Below, in pieces: positions 24,668 to 32,757 of a DNA stretch of 64,000 nucleotides. The stretch spans positions 45,429 to 109,428 of the forward strand of contig NZ_JBOJLM010000012.1 in the NCBI RefSeq assembly GCF_050750585.1, written 5' to 3'. The DNA comes from Salinimicrobium sp050750585 (GTDB taxonomy: Bacteria > Bacteroidota > Bacteroidia > Flavobacteriales > Flavobacteriaceae). Position 1 is the stretch's first letter, and each line of letters begins with the position of its first letter. Under the pieces are notes generated by a model that searched no databases, was not told the origin of the DNA, and was given only the letters and a program-made list of their open reading frames with translations. The position numbers and the translations under genes are program-made.

Positions 24668-26074
24668 ATGGACACACAATTAGAAAACATAGGAGACCGC
24701 ATTGCCTATTTCCTGCCCAACCTCCTGGGGGCGCTGCTGGTACTTCTCATTGGCTGGCTTATTGCTAAAGGCATTAAGGTTATGGTGGTGAAATTGCTTC
24801 GCAAAACCTCCTGGGATGACAAAATTTTTGGCGGGGATAATATAGATGACACCAATGTTTTTGTTGGGAATATCTTCTATTATTTAATCATGATCATTGT
24901 TCTCCTAATCGCTTTAGAGGTTTTAGGAATAAGTGAGGTGCTTGCACCCCTTGAAAATATGCTCAACGAGTTCCTGCTCTTTATTCCCAATTTAATTGGA
25001 GCTCTTTTAATTGGATTTATTGGTTATGTGCTCGCAAAATTTGTTGCCAATCTTGTTCACATTGGCGGCGGATTGCTAGACAGGATGATAGATAAAACCG
25101 GGTTTAAAGACACAGACCAACTTGTGAACATACTTCGGAAACTGGTATTTATAATCATCTTTATTCCATTTCTCATTCAGGCTTTCAACACGCTGCGCCT
25201 GGATGCCATTTCTGAACCCGCCAATGACATCCTCTATGGCTTTACAGAACTTATAGGAGAAATAGTGATCGCTGCCCTCATTCTACTGGTATTTGTTTGG
25301 GGTGGTAGATATCTCGCCAATTTCCTGGAAGATCTCTTCAGAAGCATGGGGCTGGACCGCACGGCTGAAAAGATCCAGATCCATAACATGATAGGAGAAG
25401 GACAATCGCTTTCAAAACTCGTGGCAAACCTCATTTATTTCTTCCTGGTATTCTTCGGAATTATTACCGCTGTAGAGATCTTAGGACTTTCGAGACTTAC
25501 TGAAATACTTCATCAAATTTTGGAGATCACGGGTCAAATCCTCTTTGGTCTTGTCATTCTTGCTATAGGAAATTATATTTCTCTCCTTATATATAACACG
25601 ATGACGCGCTCAAGCAAGAATCACTTTATTGCAGGCGTTATTCGCTGGGCATCACTCGCTCTTTTCATTGCCATCGCCTTACGAACCATGGGGATTGCCA
25701 ATGAAATTGTAGAACTTGCCTTCGGATTGATACTTGGTGCCATAGCCGTTGCAGTAGCTTTAAGTTACGGTCTTGGTGGCCGGGAGGCAGCCGGGGAGCA
25801 TTTTAGAGATATTATTCAGAAGTTTAGAAGCGAAGCAGCCGATGCCCGCGACCCAAACCGTGACAACCCTGATGTGCGAAACACCGAAAGGAAATTTCCG
25901 CCAGAAGGTACCGGCGCCGGAAATGCCAGCACCCCTAAAACTTCCAGGGATACTTCAGGTGACAAACCAGGTGACAATCCGGGATCTAATCCTTCAAAAC
26001 CCAATCCTCCCCGAAATCCTGATAAAAACGGGCCGGCAGGTGCAGGACCAAACGATCCTATTAATCCGACTTAA
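24668..26074 (+). CDS. MscS-type mechanosensitive channel with repeated TM-helix units
   Basis: A 468-residue inner-membrane protein. Three internal repeats of the conserved TM_helix type begin near residues 15, 105 and 280 (YFLPNLLGALLVLLIGWLIA; FIPNLIGALLIGFIGYVLAK; ITGQILFGLVILAIGNYI). A final helix AFGLILGAIAVAVALSYGLGGREAAGEH at about 350-377 resembles the pore helix of MscS relatives. The last 85 residues are hydrophilic, rich in Pro, Gly, Asn and Asp, and probably disordered. The cytoplasmic beta domain of true MscS is not seen. It probably forms an osmotic or ion-conducting channel. Confidence 0.8.
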   Translation: MDTQLENIGDRIAYFLPNLLGALLVLLIGWLIAKGIKVMVVKLLRKTSWDDKIFGGDNIDDTNVFVGNIFYYLIMIIVLLIALEVLGISEVLAPLENMLNEFLLFIPNLIGALLIGFIGYVLAKFVANLVHIGGGLLDRMIDKTGFKDTDQLVNILRKLVFIIIFIPFLIQAFNTLRLDAISEPANDILYGFTELIGEIVIAALILLVFVWGGRYLANFLEDLFRSMGLDRTAEKIQIHNMIGEGQSLSKLVANLIYFFLVFFGIITAVEILGLSRLTEILHQILEITGQILFGLVILAIGNYISLLIYNTMTRSSKNHFIAGVIRWASLALFIAIALRTMGIANEIVELAFGLILGAIAVAVALSYGLGGREAAGEHFRDIIQKFRSEAADARDPNRDNPDVRNTERKFPPEGTGAGNASTPKTSRDTSGDKPGDNPGSNPSKPNPPRNPDKNGPAGAGPNDPINPT

Positions 26075-26090
26075 TAGGAAAACAGTTGTC

Positions 26091-26105
26091 AAAAATGTCA
26101 TTTTT
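26091..26105 (-). repeat. Interspersed palindrome copy 6 (AAAAATGTCATTTTT)
   Basis: Exact core just after the MscS-like stop codon. The tail fits better on the minus strand (GACAAC) than on the plus strand (GAAGCT). Confidence 0.85.
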
Positions 26106-26149
26106 GAAGCTTCTTCTGAAGTTTCAGAAATGAAAATCAGACCAAACAC

Positions 26150-26177
26150 AAAGAGGGCCCCGTCAAAGGCCCTCTTT
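26150..26177. terminator. Bidirectional terminator between convergent genes
   Basis: AAAGAGGGCC (26150-26159) pairs with GGCCCTCTTT (26168-26177). It lies between the MscS-like gene and the convergent phosphatase-family gene. Confidence 0.75.
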
Positions 26178-26196
26178 ATTATTTATACCGAATAAT

Positions 26197-27030
26197 TTAT
26201 TTTAATTTCAAATCTACCATTACCGGAAGGTGATCTGAAAAATAACGCAGATCCCGGGAATCACTCAGTACGGCATATTTTTTCACCTGCACATCGCCAT
26301 CGGTAAAAATATAATCTATTCGCGTGGTGACGGGTTCATGGAATTTATACGCATTAAAAGTACCTTCGGGTCCAAAAGTGTGATCTGCGACTTTTTTAGA
26401 ATCTTTATAATGAGAAGCCAGGCAATTTACTTCTTCTGTGTCAGGTTCCAAATTGAGATCTCCCATTAATACTACCGGCAATTTCTCTTTATTTAATTCT
26501 GAGATCTTGTTATGGATTAATCGAACGCTCTGCTGTCTTGCCTCTTTCCCTACGTGATCAAAATGTGTATTAAAAACCCAGAATTCTTTTCCTGAATCTT
26601 TCAATCTAAACTTCCCATAAGTACACACCCTTGGATATGCGGCATCCCAACCTTTTCCGGGAGTTTCGGGCGTTGAAGAAAGCCAGAAGGTTCCCTCCTT
26701 TAAAAGTTCAAGATCATCAGCCTTAAAAAATATGGCACTAAATTCCCCTTTTTGAGCCCCGTCGTCACGTCCCTTTCCGAAGAATTGGTATTGGTTATCG
26801 AGTTCATTTTCTAAAAATTCGAGCTGCCCCTGCAACGCCTCCTGGACTCCAAAGATATGCGGCTCATAAAACCTGAGTTGGGCCGCCAGATCATCTTTTC
26901 GGTTTGACCAGCTGTTCTCTCCATCATTCTCGTTGGCATACTTAATATTATAGCTCATCACCTGTAGCTGGGCTTTTACCGGGATTGATGCGAACAGCAG
27001 GATCATTAAGCTCATGGTGTATTTTTTCAT
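26197..27030 (-). CDS. Exported endonuclease/exonuclease/phosphatase-family protein
   Basis: A 277-residue protein with a signal peptide (MKKYTMSLMILLFASIPVKA). EEP-fold signatures: VMSYNIKYAN near 24-33 (metal-binding Asn), FGVQEALQGQL near 60-70 (catalytic Glu), FNTHFDHVG near 153-161, VVLMGDLNLEPD near 185-196 and FSDHLPVMVDL at the C-terminus (catalytic Asp-His). The family cleaves phosphodiester or phosphomonoester bonds. Export suggests extracellular or periplasmic nucleic acid or lipid phosphate substrates. The start overlaps the end of the upstream dehydrogenase gene by 4 bases (ATGA type). Confidence 0.85.
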   Translation of the reverse strand: MKKYTMSLMILLFASIPVKAQLQVMSYNIKYANENDGENSWSNRKDDLAAQLRFYEPHIFGVQEALQGQLEFLENELDNQYQFFGKGRDDGAQKGEFSAIFFKADDLELLKEGTFWLSSTPETPGKGWDAAYPRVCTYGKFRLKDSGKEFWVFNTHFDHVGKEARQQSVRLIHNKISELNKEKLPVVLMGDLNLEPDTEEVNCLASHYKDSKKVADHTFGPEGTFNAYKFHEPVTTRIDYIFTDGDVQVKKYAVLSDSRDLRYFSDHLPVMVDLKLK

Positions 27031-28244
27031 ATTTCTGATTCTTCTCTTTTTACGTAATCTTTGAGGTAACTAAACCGTGGGGTCAAACTGCCATTTTTGG
27101 TCATTTGCGCCCGTTGTAAAATTCCGTCTTTATCACCGTTAAAAAAAGCGGGGAGTACATTTTCCAGGAACATTTGCCCAAAACCTTCACTGGCATCCCG
27201 TGGCAATTCACACGGTAAATTATCTACAGCCATCACCAGGATCGCATCTTCATCCTTAAAATCAACCTCTTTTTCTTCCTGTTTATTATAACCGTAAAAC
27301 GGTTCGACGATGGTAGAAGGACGAATGGTGCTGGGAATGGGTCCGTCAATATCGCAGGAGATGTCAGCAATATATTTGATTCTGAAATCTGGGGATTTTG
27401 CATCTTCAGCAGTAAAAAAGACCGGGGCGCCTTCCCCGTAGAAGTGCCCGGCTATTAGAAAATCTGCCGCATTAGCAAACTTTTTGAAATCACTTTCATA
27501 AAGTTCGGGGTGGTTGTAAAATTCCCTGTTACTGCCCTGGGCTCCATCTTTACGCCTATTATAGTCCAGCACGTCAACCTGGCAGTAAACGGGATGGGTA
27601 TATTCGGAATTGAGGAATTCCTCTACCCTCACCTTTGGTATTTTTAAATGTTCGAGGATCTCCTTAGCTCCCTCCCCCACTTTCCCACTGCCTGTAAGCA
27701 CAATTTTAAGGGGCGGGATAGAAATTTTGTCAAGTTCATCCTGAATAGTCTTGAGGTCGGGGAGACTTTCAGCTTTAGGGAGTTCAAAAATGCCATTTTT
27801 GAGACCTATGCCTCTAAATCCGTTGTAAGCTCCTACAATCCCAGCATATCTTCCGAAGCCAATGAGCCGGCCGCCAGTTTCATTAATAATAACTTCATGG
27901 TCATAAAGTTCAATATTCTTTTTAAGAATTTCCCGCAATAAATCCCGGTTATAGGGCTGTTTTTTAATGGTATGAGAGAAGAAAAAGTATTTTTTATCGG
28001 GAATTAAATAAGGTAGTGGCACCTCTTTAACCCCCAGCATGATATCACAGTCAGAAATATCTTCAGTTACTTCAAAACCTGCCTGCCTGTACTCCTCATC
28101 TCTAAAGATCCTGATGTCTGAACTTTCTATCTTGAACTGGATATCAGGGAATTGCTTCACAGCTTCCCTGAGTTCTTCAGGAGAAAATACCACACGACGA
28201 TCTGGGGGAGTTTTTCGCTCTTTTATAAGGGCAAATTTTATCAT
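27027..28244 (-). CDS. LYS1-like saccharopine/alanine dehydrogenase family oxidoreductase
   Basis: A 405-residue protein. The N-terminal part (KFALIKERKTPPDRRVVFSP) matches the AlaDh/PNT N-terminal domain as used in NAD-dependent lysine-forming saccharopine dehydrogenases. A dinucleotide-binding loop is seen at VLTGSGKVGEGAKEIL near 201-216. Further family segments are DISCDIDGPIPST and MAVDNLPCELPRDAS. The likely reaction is NAD(P)-dependent oxidation at an amino-acid adduct, in lysine or a related pathway. No other lysine gene is adjacent. A copy of the interspersed palindrome inside it encodes KNGIF. Confidence 0.75.
   Translation of the reverse strand: MIKFALIKERKTPPDRRVVFSPEELREAVKQFPDIQFKIESSDIRIFRDEEYRQAGFEVTEDISDCDIMLGVKEVPLPYLIPDKKYFFFSHTIKKQPYNRDLLREILKKNIELYDHEVIINETGGRLIGFGRYAGIVGAYNGFRGIGLKNGIFELPKAESLPDLKTIQDELDKISIPPLKIVLTGSGKVGEGAKEILEHLKIPKVRVEEFLNSEYTHPVYCQVDVLDYNRRKDGAQGSNREFYNHPELYESDFKKFANAADFLIAGHFYGEGAPVFFTAEDAKSPDFRIKYIADISCDIDGPIPSTIRPSTIVEPFYGYNKQEEKEVDFKDEDAILVMAVDNLPCELPRDASEGFGQMFLENVLPAFFNGDKDGILQRAQMTKNGSLTPRFSYLKDYVKREESEI
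27786..27800 (+). repeat. Interspersed palindrome copy 7, inside the LYS1-like gene
   Basis: Exact core AAAAATGCCATTTTT with tail GAGACC on the plus strand. The gene is on the minus strand and reads it as AAA AAT GGC ATT TTT (K-N-G-I-F). Confidence 0.9.
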
Positions 28245-28278
28245 ACTGAAATAGCTTTTTAAAATGTTTGGATTTTCT

Positions 28279-28286
28279 CAAAGATA
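28279..28286 (-). promoter_or_regulatory. Putative -7 box (TATCTTTG) for the LYS1-like/EEP operon
   Basis: TATCTTTG matches TAnnTTTG and lies 34 bases upstream of the ATG at 28244. Confidence 0.5.
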
Positions 28287-28564
28287 GGAATTATTAGGAG
28301 TGGGAAAAAGATAATAGAAAGCTGTGCTGCAAGAGGCAGGAATGAATCATTTAACAGGCAATAAGTGTAAAATACATATGAGCACAACTGGAATATCTAA
28401 TCGGCAAAAAACAATAAATACTCTTGTATCTCCACATTCCTCTTCCACTTATTTTGCCAATAAACCTCCGAAAGATTTGAAAGGAACCAGAAACAACAGC
28501 GAATCCTGTTATTTGTAATCCAAAATGTCTATTTTTGTTACTCTTATACTCAACCTATGACTAA
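28287..28564. other. Gap upstream of tmRNA; nothing firmly recognised
   Basis: There is a 64-codon plus-strand frame at 28324-28518, but its composition looks random and it lacks motifs or gene context. A weak copy of the interspersed palindrome (CAAAATGTCTATTTTTG) is present at 28521-28537. Confidence 0.45.
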
Positions 28565-28572
28565 TAGGTTTG
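28565..28572 (+). promoter_or_regulatory. Putative -7 box (TAGGTTTG) for tmRNA
   Basis: TAGGTTTG fits TAnnTTTG and lies 43 bases before the mature 5' end, which leaves room for a short leader removed by RNase P. The box is also half of a small inverted repeat, AACCTA...TAGGTT. Confidence 0.4.
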
Positions 28573-28614
28573 GCATGAAATATGCATTATTATTGCAGAA
28601 GTTCTTTACATAAT

Positions 28615-29011
28615 GGGGTCGACTTGGTTTTGACAGCGAGTCTAATTGAGTTGTAAGCACGTCGAGCGCTGGGAAATAGCTCGTAAATCTCATTTTTCAC
28701 ACTTTTTAAACGGCGAGAATAACTACGCCTTGGCAGCATAATCTGAATTATAGTAGGATTACTCTAGTCCCTACAAGGTAGGGAGCCAAGATGTCTCGTG
28801 AAGGCCTTGATTTACGGCACTCACACCAGAGGCACCGACAAAGTAAATATAGAGACTGCAGGACCTTGATGCAGTTTTGAAACTTAATTGAGGATAAGTG
28901 TGCAGTTGGTGGTTTTCGGCCGGCTGCACATCGAAAATTAAGCGAAAACTAAACGTGTAGAAAGCTTCTGAATTGCTTGTTTGGACGAGGGTTCGAACCC
29001 CTCCGACTCCA
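28615..29011 (+). ncRNA. ssrA: Transfer-messenger RNA
   Basis: The 5' end GGGGTCGACTTGGTTTTGAC and the 3' tRNA-like arm GAGGGTTCGAACCCCTC are diagnostic. The acceptor GGGGTCG (28615-28621) pairs with CGACTCC (29004-29010), and 29011 is the discriminator A; CCA is not encoded. The resume codon starts the tag frame at 28712: GGC GAG AAT AAC TAC GCC TTG GCA GCA TAA, giving GENNYALAA, the expected Flavobacteria tag. It rescues stalled ribosomes with SmpB. Open frames crossing it on either strand are chance. Confidence 0.97.
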
Positions 29012-29188
29012 CTATTAAACGCAGCTAAGCTGCGGATTAAAACAGGAAAAACTTGCCAGGCATTTTGCTTGAGCAGGTTTTTTTCGTTTAAAGACGCCTG
29101 TCCCGTCGGCACAGTATGGTTAGCTGCATTTGCAGGACTGGATTCATTAGGGGAAGGCGCTGGCCTTTTAAAACTTCCAACTATTCCT

Positions 29189-30682
29189 TCATCCTTGCAG
29201 CGAAGCCTCAGAAACCAATTCTCCATATACTTCAGCAAGTAATCTTACAGCTTCTCCCATTTCCTTTTTGCTGAGATGGCCAAATCCCAATCTTAAAGCA
29301 ATAAGATTTTGATTTTGATAAAGACATATACCCGGAATCAAGAGTCCCTTTTTTCTTGCTCTCTTTTGAAAGTGACTTAATGAAAATGATTGATTAAACT
29401 GAACCCAGAAAGCCAGGCCTGATAAAGGTACACTAAATGTAATTTCGCTTTTAAAGTAGGTATGGAGTAATTGGGCAAACATTCTTTTTCTTTCACTAAT
29501 TACGCTGTAAAATTTCCTTTGATACCGATGTACATCCCCTTGATGAATAATATCTCCCAGCGTCTTTTCCATTAAGAAATTGGGCCTGCCAAAAATATTT
29601 AGGTACTTTTTTCCTTCTTCCAAAAAGTCTTCTGGGGCGATTACTAAATGCATTGGAAATCCGGGGGTGAGGAACCTTCCAAATGCTCCAATATAGATAA
29701 CCCGGTTTCCGCCGTCCTTTCTATAGAGTGATGCCGACCTGTCTTTTGGGAGGGAAAATTCAAAGTCGTCATCATCTTCAATCACAATAAAGTTGTATTG
29801 TTCCGCTAATTGGAGCAAAGCTGTCTTTCGCTCTTCAGAAAGAGGAACTGTAGTGGGGTATTGGCTACGAGGGTTGAGGTAAACGAACCTAATCTCACCG
29901 GCCTTAAAGTGCTCCCTGATAAAATCAACCCTCATCCCGTCCTCATCCACAGGAATCGTCCTTAGCTGTGCACCTGCCTGACCAAAAATCATATTTGGCA
30001 GAAAATAACTCAGGTTCTCCACCAAAATAATATCCCCCGTTTTTAAAAGTAACTGCGATAAGATGGAAAAAACCTGCTCCCTTCCCGAAATGGGCAACAA
30101 AAATTTTCTGGAAAGATGAAATCCCCTGGTGATATTCAGGTAATAACTGAGCTGGTCTCTAAAAAATAGATTACCTCCAGTTGCCTGCTGGAATTCATTG
30201 AACCAATTGGCCTTTCTAAGTACCGAGGCGAAAAAACGAGCTAATTCTTCCCCTTTGATGATCCCATAATCGGGTGTTCCATCTGTGAAATAAAGATCTT
30301 CACGATGCTCTAATAAAGGAGTATCCAGAATAAATTGTTTCCTGAAAGTAAAGGCAGCCTTTTCCGGAGGTGACCTAAAAGCTCTGGAACCGATGGCCGC
30401 CACCGAAGATAGCTCCGCATTTTTTACAAAAGTACCTATGTTGGGAATGCTATTTATCCATCCCTGCTCTTGCAGCTCCACCAGGGAGGCCATAATTGTT
30501 TTTCTGTGAACTTGCAGGTCTTCTGCGATTTTCCTGCTTCCGGGGAGTTGATCGCCATCTTCCAGAAGGTTTGTTTTAACCGCATTAATAAACTGATACA
30601 CTATTTGCATATAGACCGGATCTTTTTTACTGCGATCTATTTTGACAAAGGAATGGAAAGCAATGTTAACCGGACTACTCAT
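29189..30682 (-). CDS. MocR-type GntR regulator with aminotransferase-like domain, PLP lysine replaced
   Basis: A 497-residue protein. The N-terminal winged helix of the GntR family spans about 15-88 (YMQIVYQFINAVKTNLL, QLPGSRKIAEDLQVHRKTIMASL). A fold-type I aminotransferase-like domain follows from about 125. In normal MocR proteins the PLP lysine sits in a GSFSK-type motif before LxPGxR. Here the matching stretch is YIGAFGRFLTPGF, with Arg336 in that place. The usual EDDYDSEF is EDDDDFEF. So Schiff-base formation with PLP is not expected, although non-covalent ligand binding is possible. It is divergent from a TonB-dependent receptor, which it probably regulates. Confidence 0.85.
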   Translation of the reverse strand: MSSPVNIAFHSFVKIDRSKKDPVYMQIVYQFINAVKTNLLEDGDQLPGSRKIAEDLQVHRKTIMASLVELQEQGWINSIPNIGTFVKNAELSSVAAIGSRAFRSPPEKAAFTFRKQFILDTPLLEHREDLYFTDGTPDYGIIKGEELARFFASVLRKANWFNEFQQATGGNLFFRDQLSYYLNITRGFHLSRKFLLPISGREQVFSILSQLLLKTGDIILVENLSYFLPNMIFGQAGAQLRTIPVDEDGMRVDFIREHFKAGEIRFVYLNPRSQYPTTVPLSEERKTALLQLAEQYNFIVIEDDDDFEFSLPKDRSASLYRKDGGNRVIYIGAFGRFLTPGFPMHLVIAPEDFLEEGKKYLNIFGRPNFLMEKTLGDIIHQGDVHRYQRKFYSVISERKRMFAQLLHTYFKSEITFSVPLSGLAFWVQFNQSFSLSHFQKRARKKGLLIPGICLYQNQNLIALRLGFGHLSKKEMGEAVRLLAEVYGELVSEASLQG

Positions 30683-30701
30683 TATTTTTAAATCGGACTA
30701 G

Positions 30702-30709
30702 CAAAGTTA
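30702..30709 (-). promoter_or_regulatory. Putative -7 box (TAACTTTG) for the MocR-type gene
   Basis: TAACTTTG on the minus strand, 19 bases upstream of the ATG at 30682. The 70-base divergent gap must hold both promoters and any regulator site. Confidence 0.5.
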
Positions 30710-30722
30710 CCCCTTAAACCTT

Positions 30723-30730
30723 AATCTTTG
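30723..30730 (+). promoter_or_regulatory. Possible -7 box (AATCTTTG) for the TonB receptor gene
   Basis: AATCTTTG differs from TAnnTTTG at the first base and lies 22 bases before the ATG. Its distance from the start resembles that of the other boxes in this window. Confidence 0.35.
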
Positions 30731-30752
30731 CACCCCAATTGAATATAATTAA

Positions 30753-32645
30753 ATGAAAAAAATAATTTTTGCAGTGGGTGTCTTATGCAGCCTCCCTGTA
30801 TTTGCACAACAACAGGAGACATCTCCTGAACACGAGAATCAGGAAAATCCAGAAAATGAGCTAAAGGAAGTAGTAATACACGGAAACAGGATCAGGATCC
30901 CTTTTAGCGAAGCAGCCCGGGATATACAGGTCATTACAAGAGGCCAGATTGAAATGCTCCCCGCAAGATCTATTAATGAAGTTTTATCATACATCAGCGG
31001 AGTTGATATTCGCCAGCACGGACCTTTTGGGACTCAAACCGATATTTCCATTGACGGCGGAACCTCTGAACAAACCATAATCCTGATCAATGGTGTGAAG
31101 ATGATTGATTCACAGACTGCCCATAACATGATGAATATCCCCATTCCCCTGAGTGCCATAGACCATATTGAAGTGCTTAGAGGTGCCGCAGCCAGGATCT
31201 TCGGAATTAACGCTCTTACGGGTGCTATAAATATTGTGACCAGGAAAGAAAGCCACTCCTCTATCACTTCAATTGTACAGGCCGGAAGTTCTTTTGAGCA
31301 AAAGGAAGAGGGCGATGGCTCTGGAATCTACGCCGGAGGCCGGGCAGAAGTCACAGGTAACTTTGGAAGCGAAAACCAAAATCATCTCTTATCATTAGCT
31401 CAAAGTAATTACAATGGGCAGCGCTACAATTCTGCCTCCAAAAACACCCGACTTTTTTATAATGGGGAATACAACTTCGATAGTAATAACAATCTGCAAG
31501 CCATGGCGGGATATGCCGGAAGTAGGTTTGGAGCCAACGGCTTTTACGCAGCTCCCGGAGACCGTAATTCCGAAGAACTCGTTCAGTCATCTATATTCAG
31601 TCTTTCCTCAAAACACCAGTGGGGCGATCTCATGGTTTCTCCCAGGATCAGCAATCGCTATGGTGAAGACGACTACCGGTATTTTAAAAATGACCTGAGC
31701 AAAGGCCGCTCCATACACTACACCAACGCCCTCATGCTTGAACTTAACAGCAGTCTTGTAACCAACGTGGGCACCCTTGGCTTTGGCTGGGAATCCCGAC
31801 TGGAAACAATCAACAGTTCAAACATTGGGGAACATAAGCGTGATAACCATGGTGCTTATGCCGAAATAAGAAGCCGCCTTGGAGAGAAGATTAGAGGAAC
31901 GGCGGGAGTTTACGCCAATTACAACACCGATTTTGGCTGGCAACTGTATCCCGGATTAGACCTGGCCTATCTCATCAATAATCACTGGAAACTTTCTACC
32001 AGCATAGGGTCCGGCCAAAGAATCCCTTCCTTTACAGATCTCTACCTGGACCAGCGCCCCGGAAATATAGGAAATGCTTCGCTACAACCCGAAGACGCCT
32101 GGAATTACGAAGGTAACATTCATTACCAGAAAGAGAATTTAAACCTGCAGGTGGGATACTTCTACCGGGAGATTAACGATTTCATAGACTGGGTAAGAGA
32201 AGATACCTCACAGCCCTATTCCCCGGTAAACTTTGGTGAGAACAACACGCAGGGGGTTTATGCCAGGATACAACAGAATTTTTACCTGGAGGGCCGTCAA
32301 TCCTTTGGCTATAGATTCAGTTATAATTATTTAGATCCCAAGATCAGGAGTTCAGCCGATGTTCAATCCAAATATGTACTTGAGTCCCTGAGGCATCAGT
32401 TTATTGCAGGAGCACATTACCGAATCAATGAGCTCTCTCTCCAAATTGAGAATCGCTGGCTGCAGCGCGAACTCTCCGATGCTTATAACGTTACAGATAT
32501 TCGTATGAATTACAACTGGCAAAAGCTTCTCTTCTTTACAGAGGTAACTAATCTTTTTGATGCTGAATATACAGAAGCAGGCGCTGTACCTATGCCTACA
32601 CGTTGGTTCAGTTTAGGATTAAGGTACGAGTTGAATAAATTTTAA
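30753..32645 (+). CDS. TonB-dependent outer-membrane receptor (BtuB-like plug and barrel)
   Basis: A 630-residue receptor. After the signal peptide (ending PVFAQQQ) comes a short TonB-box-like LKEVVIHGNRIRIPFSEAA. The plug domain is at about 50-170, with INEVLSYISGVDIRQHG, ILINGVKMID, IDHIEVLRGAAARIFG and GAINIVTRK. The 22-stranded barrel ends LFDAEYTEAGAVPMPTRWFSLGLRYEL. The size and plug are close to vitamin-type receptors such as BtuB, and no SusD partner follows, which argues against polysaccharide. The ligand is unknown. The divergent MocR-type gene is the likely regulator. A terminator follows. Confidence 0.88.
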   Translation: MKKIIFAVGVLCSLPVFAQQQETSPEHENQENPENELKEVVIHGNRIRIPFSEAARDIQVITRGQIEMLPARSINEVLSYISGVDIRQHGPFGTQTDISIDGGTSEQTIILINGVKMIDSQTAHNMMNIPIPLSAIDHIEVLRGAAARIFGINALTGAINIVTRKESHSSITSIVQAGSSFEQKEEGDGSGIYAGGRAEVTGNFGSENQNHLLSLAQSNYNGQRYNSASKNTRLFYNGEYNFDSNNNLQAMAGYAGSRFGANGFYAAPGDRNSEELVQSSIFSLSSKHQWGDLMVSPRISNRYGEDDYRYFKNDLSKGRSIHYTNALMLELNSSLVTNVGTLGFGWESRLETINSSNIGEHKRDNHGAYAEIRSRLGEKIRGTAGVYANYNTDFGWQLYPGLDLAYLINNHWKLSTSIGSGQRIPSFTDLYLDQRPGNIGNASLQPEDAWNYEGNIHYQKENLNLQVGYFYREINDFIDWVREDTSQPYSPVNFGENNTQGVYARIQQNFYLEGRQSFGYRFSYNYLDPKIRSSADVQSKYVLESLRHQFIAGAHYRINELSLQIENRWLQRELSDAYNVTDIRMNYNWQKLLFFTEVTNLFDAEYTEAGAVPMPTRWFSLGLRYELNKF

Positions 32646-32706
32646 GATTCAGGGGCAAAATTATATTGATTACATTCAGAGCATTGCACCTGACTCTTGA
32701 AAAATT

Positions 32707-32754
32707 AAAACGGAATCCGGAAAGTCACTGTTATGATTTTCCAGATTCCGTTTT
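32707..32754. terminator. Bidirectional terminator between the TonB receptor and TolC genes
   Basis: An imperfect long hairpin: AAAACGGAATCCGGAAA (32707-32723) against TTTTCCAGATTCCGTTTT (32737-32754), followed by T residues. It lies between convergent genes. Confidence 0.7.
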
Positions 32755-32757
32755 TTG

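Noticed and set aside
28324..28518. A 64-codon frame upstream of tmRNA
   Set aside because: Random composition, no neighbours in operon, no recognisable family.
28771..29242. Frames of 155 and 89 codons around 29 kb
   Set aside because: They cross the tmRNA gene and its trailing sequence and show no protein motifs.
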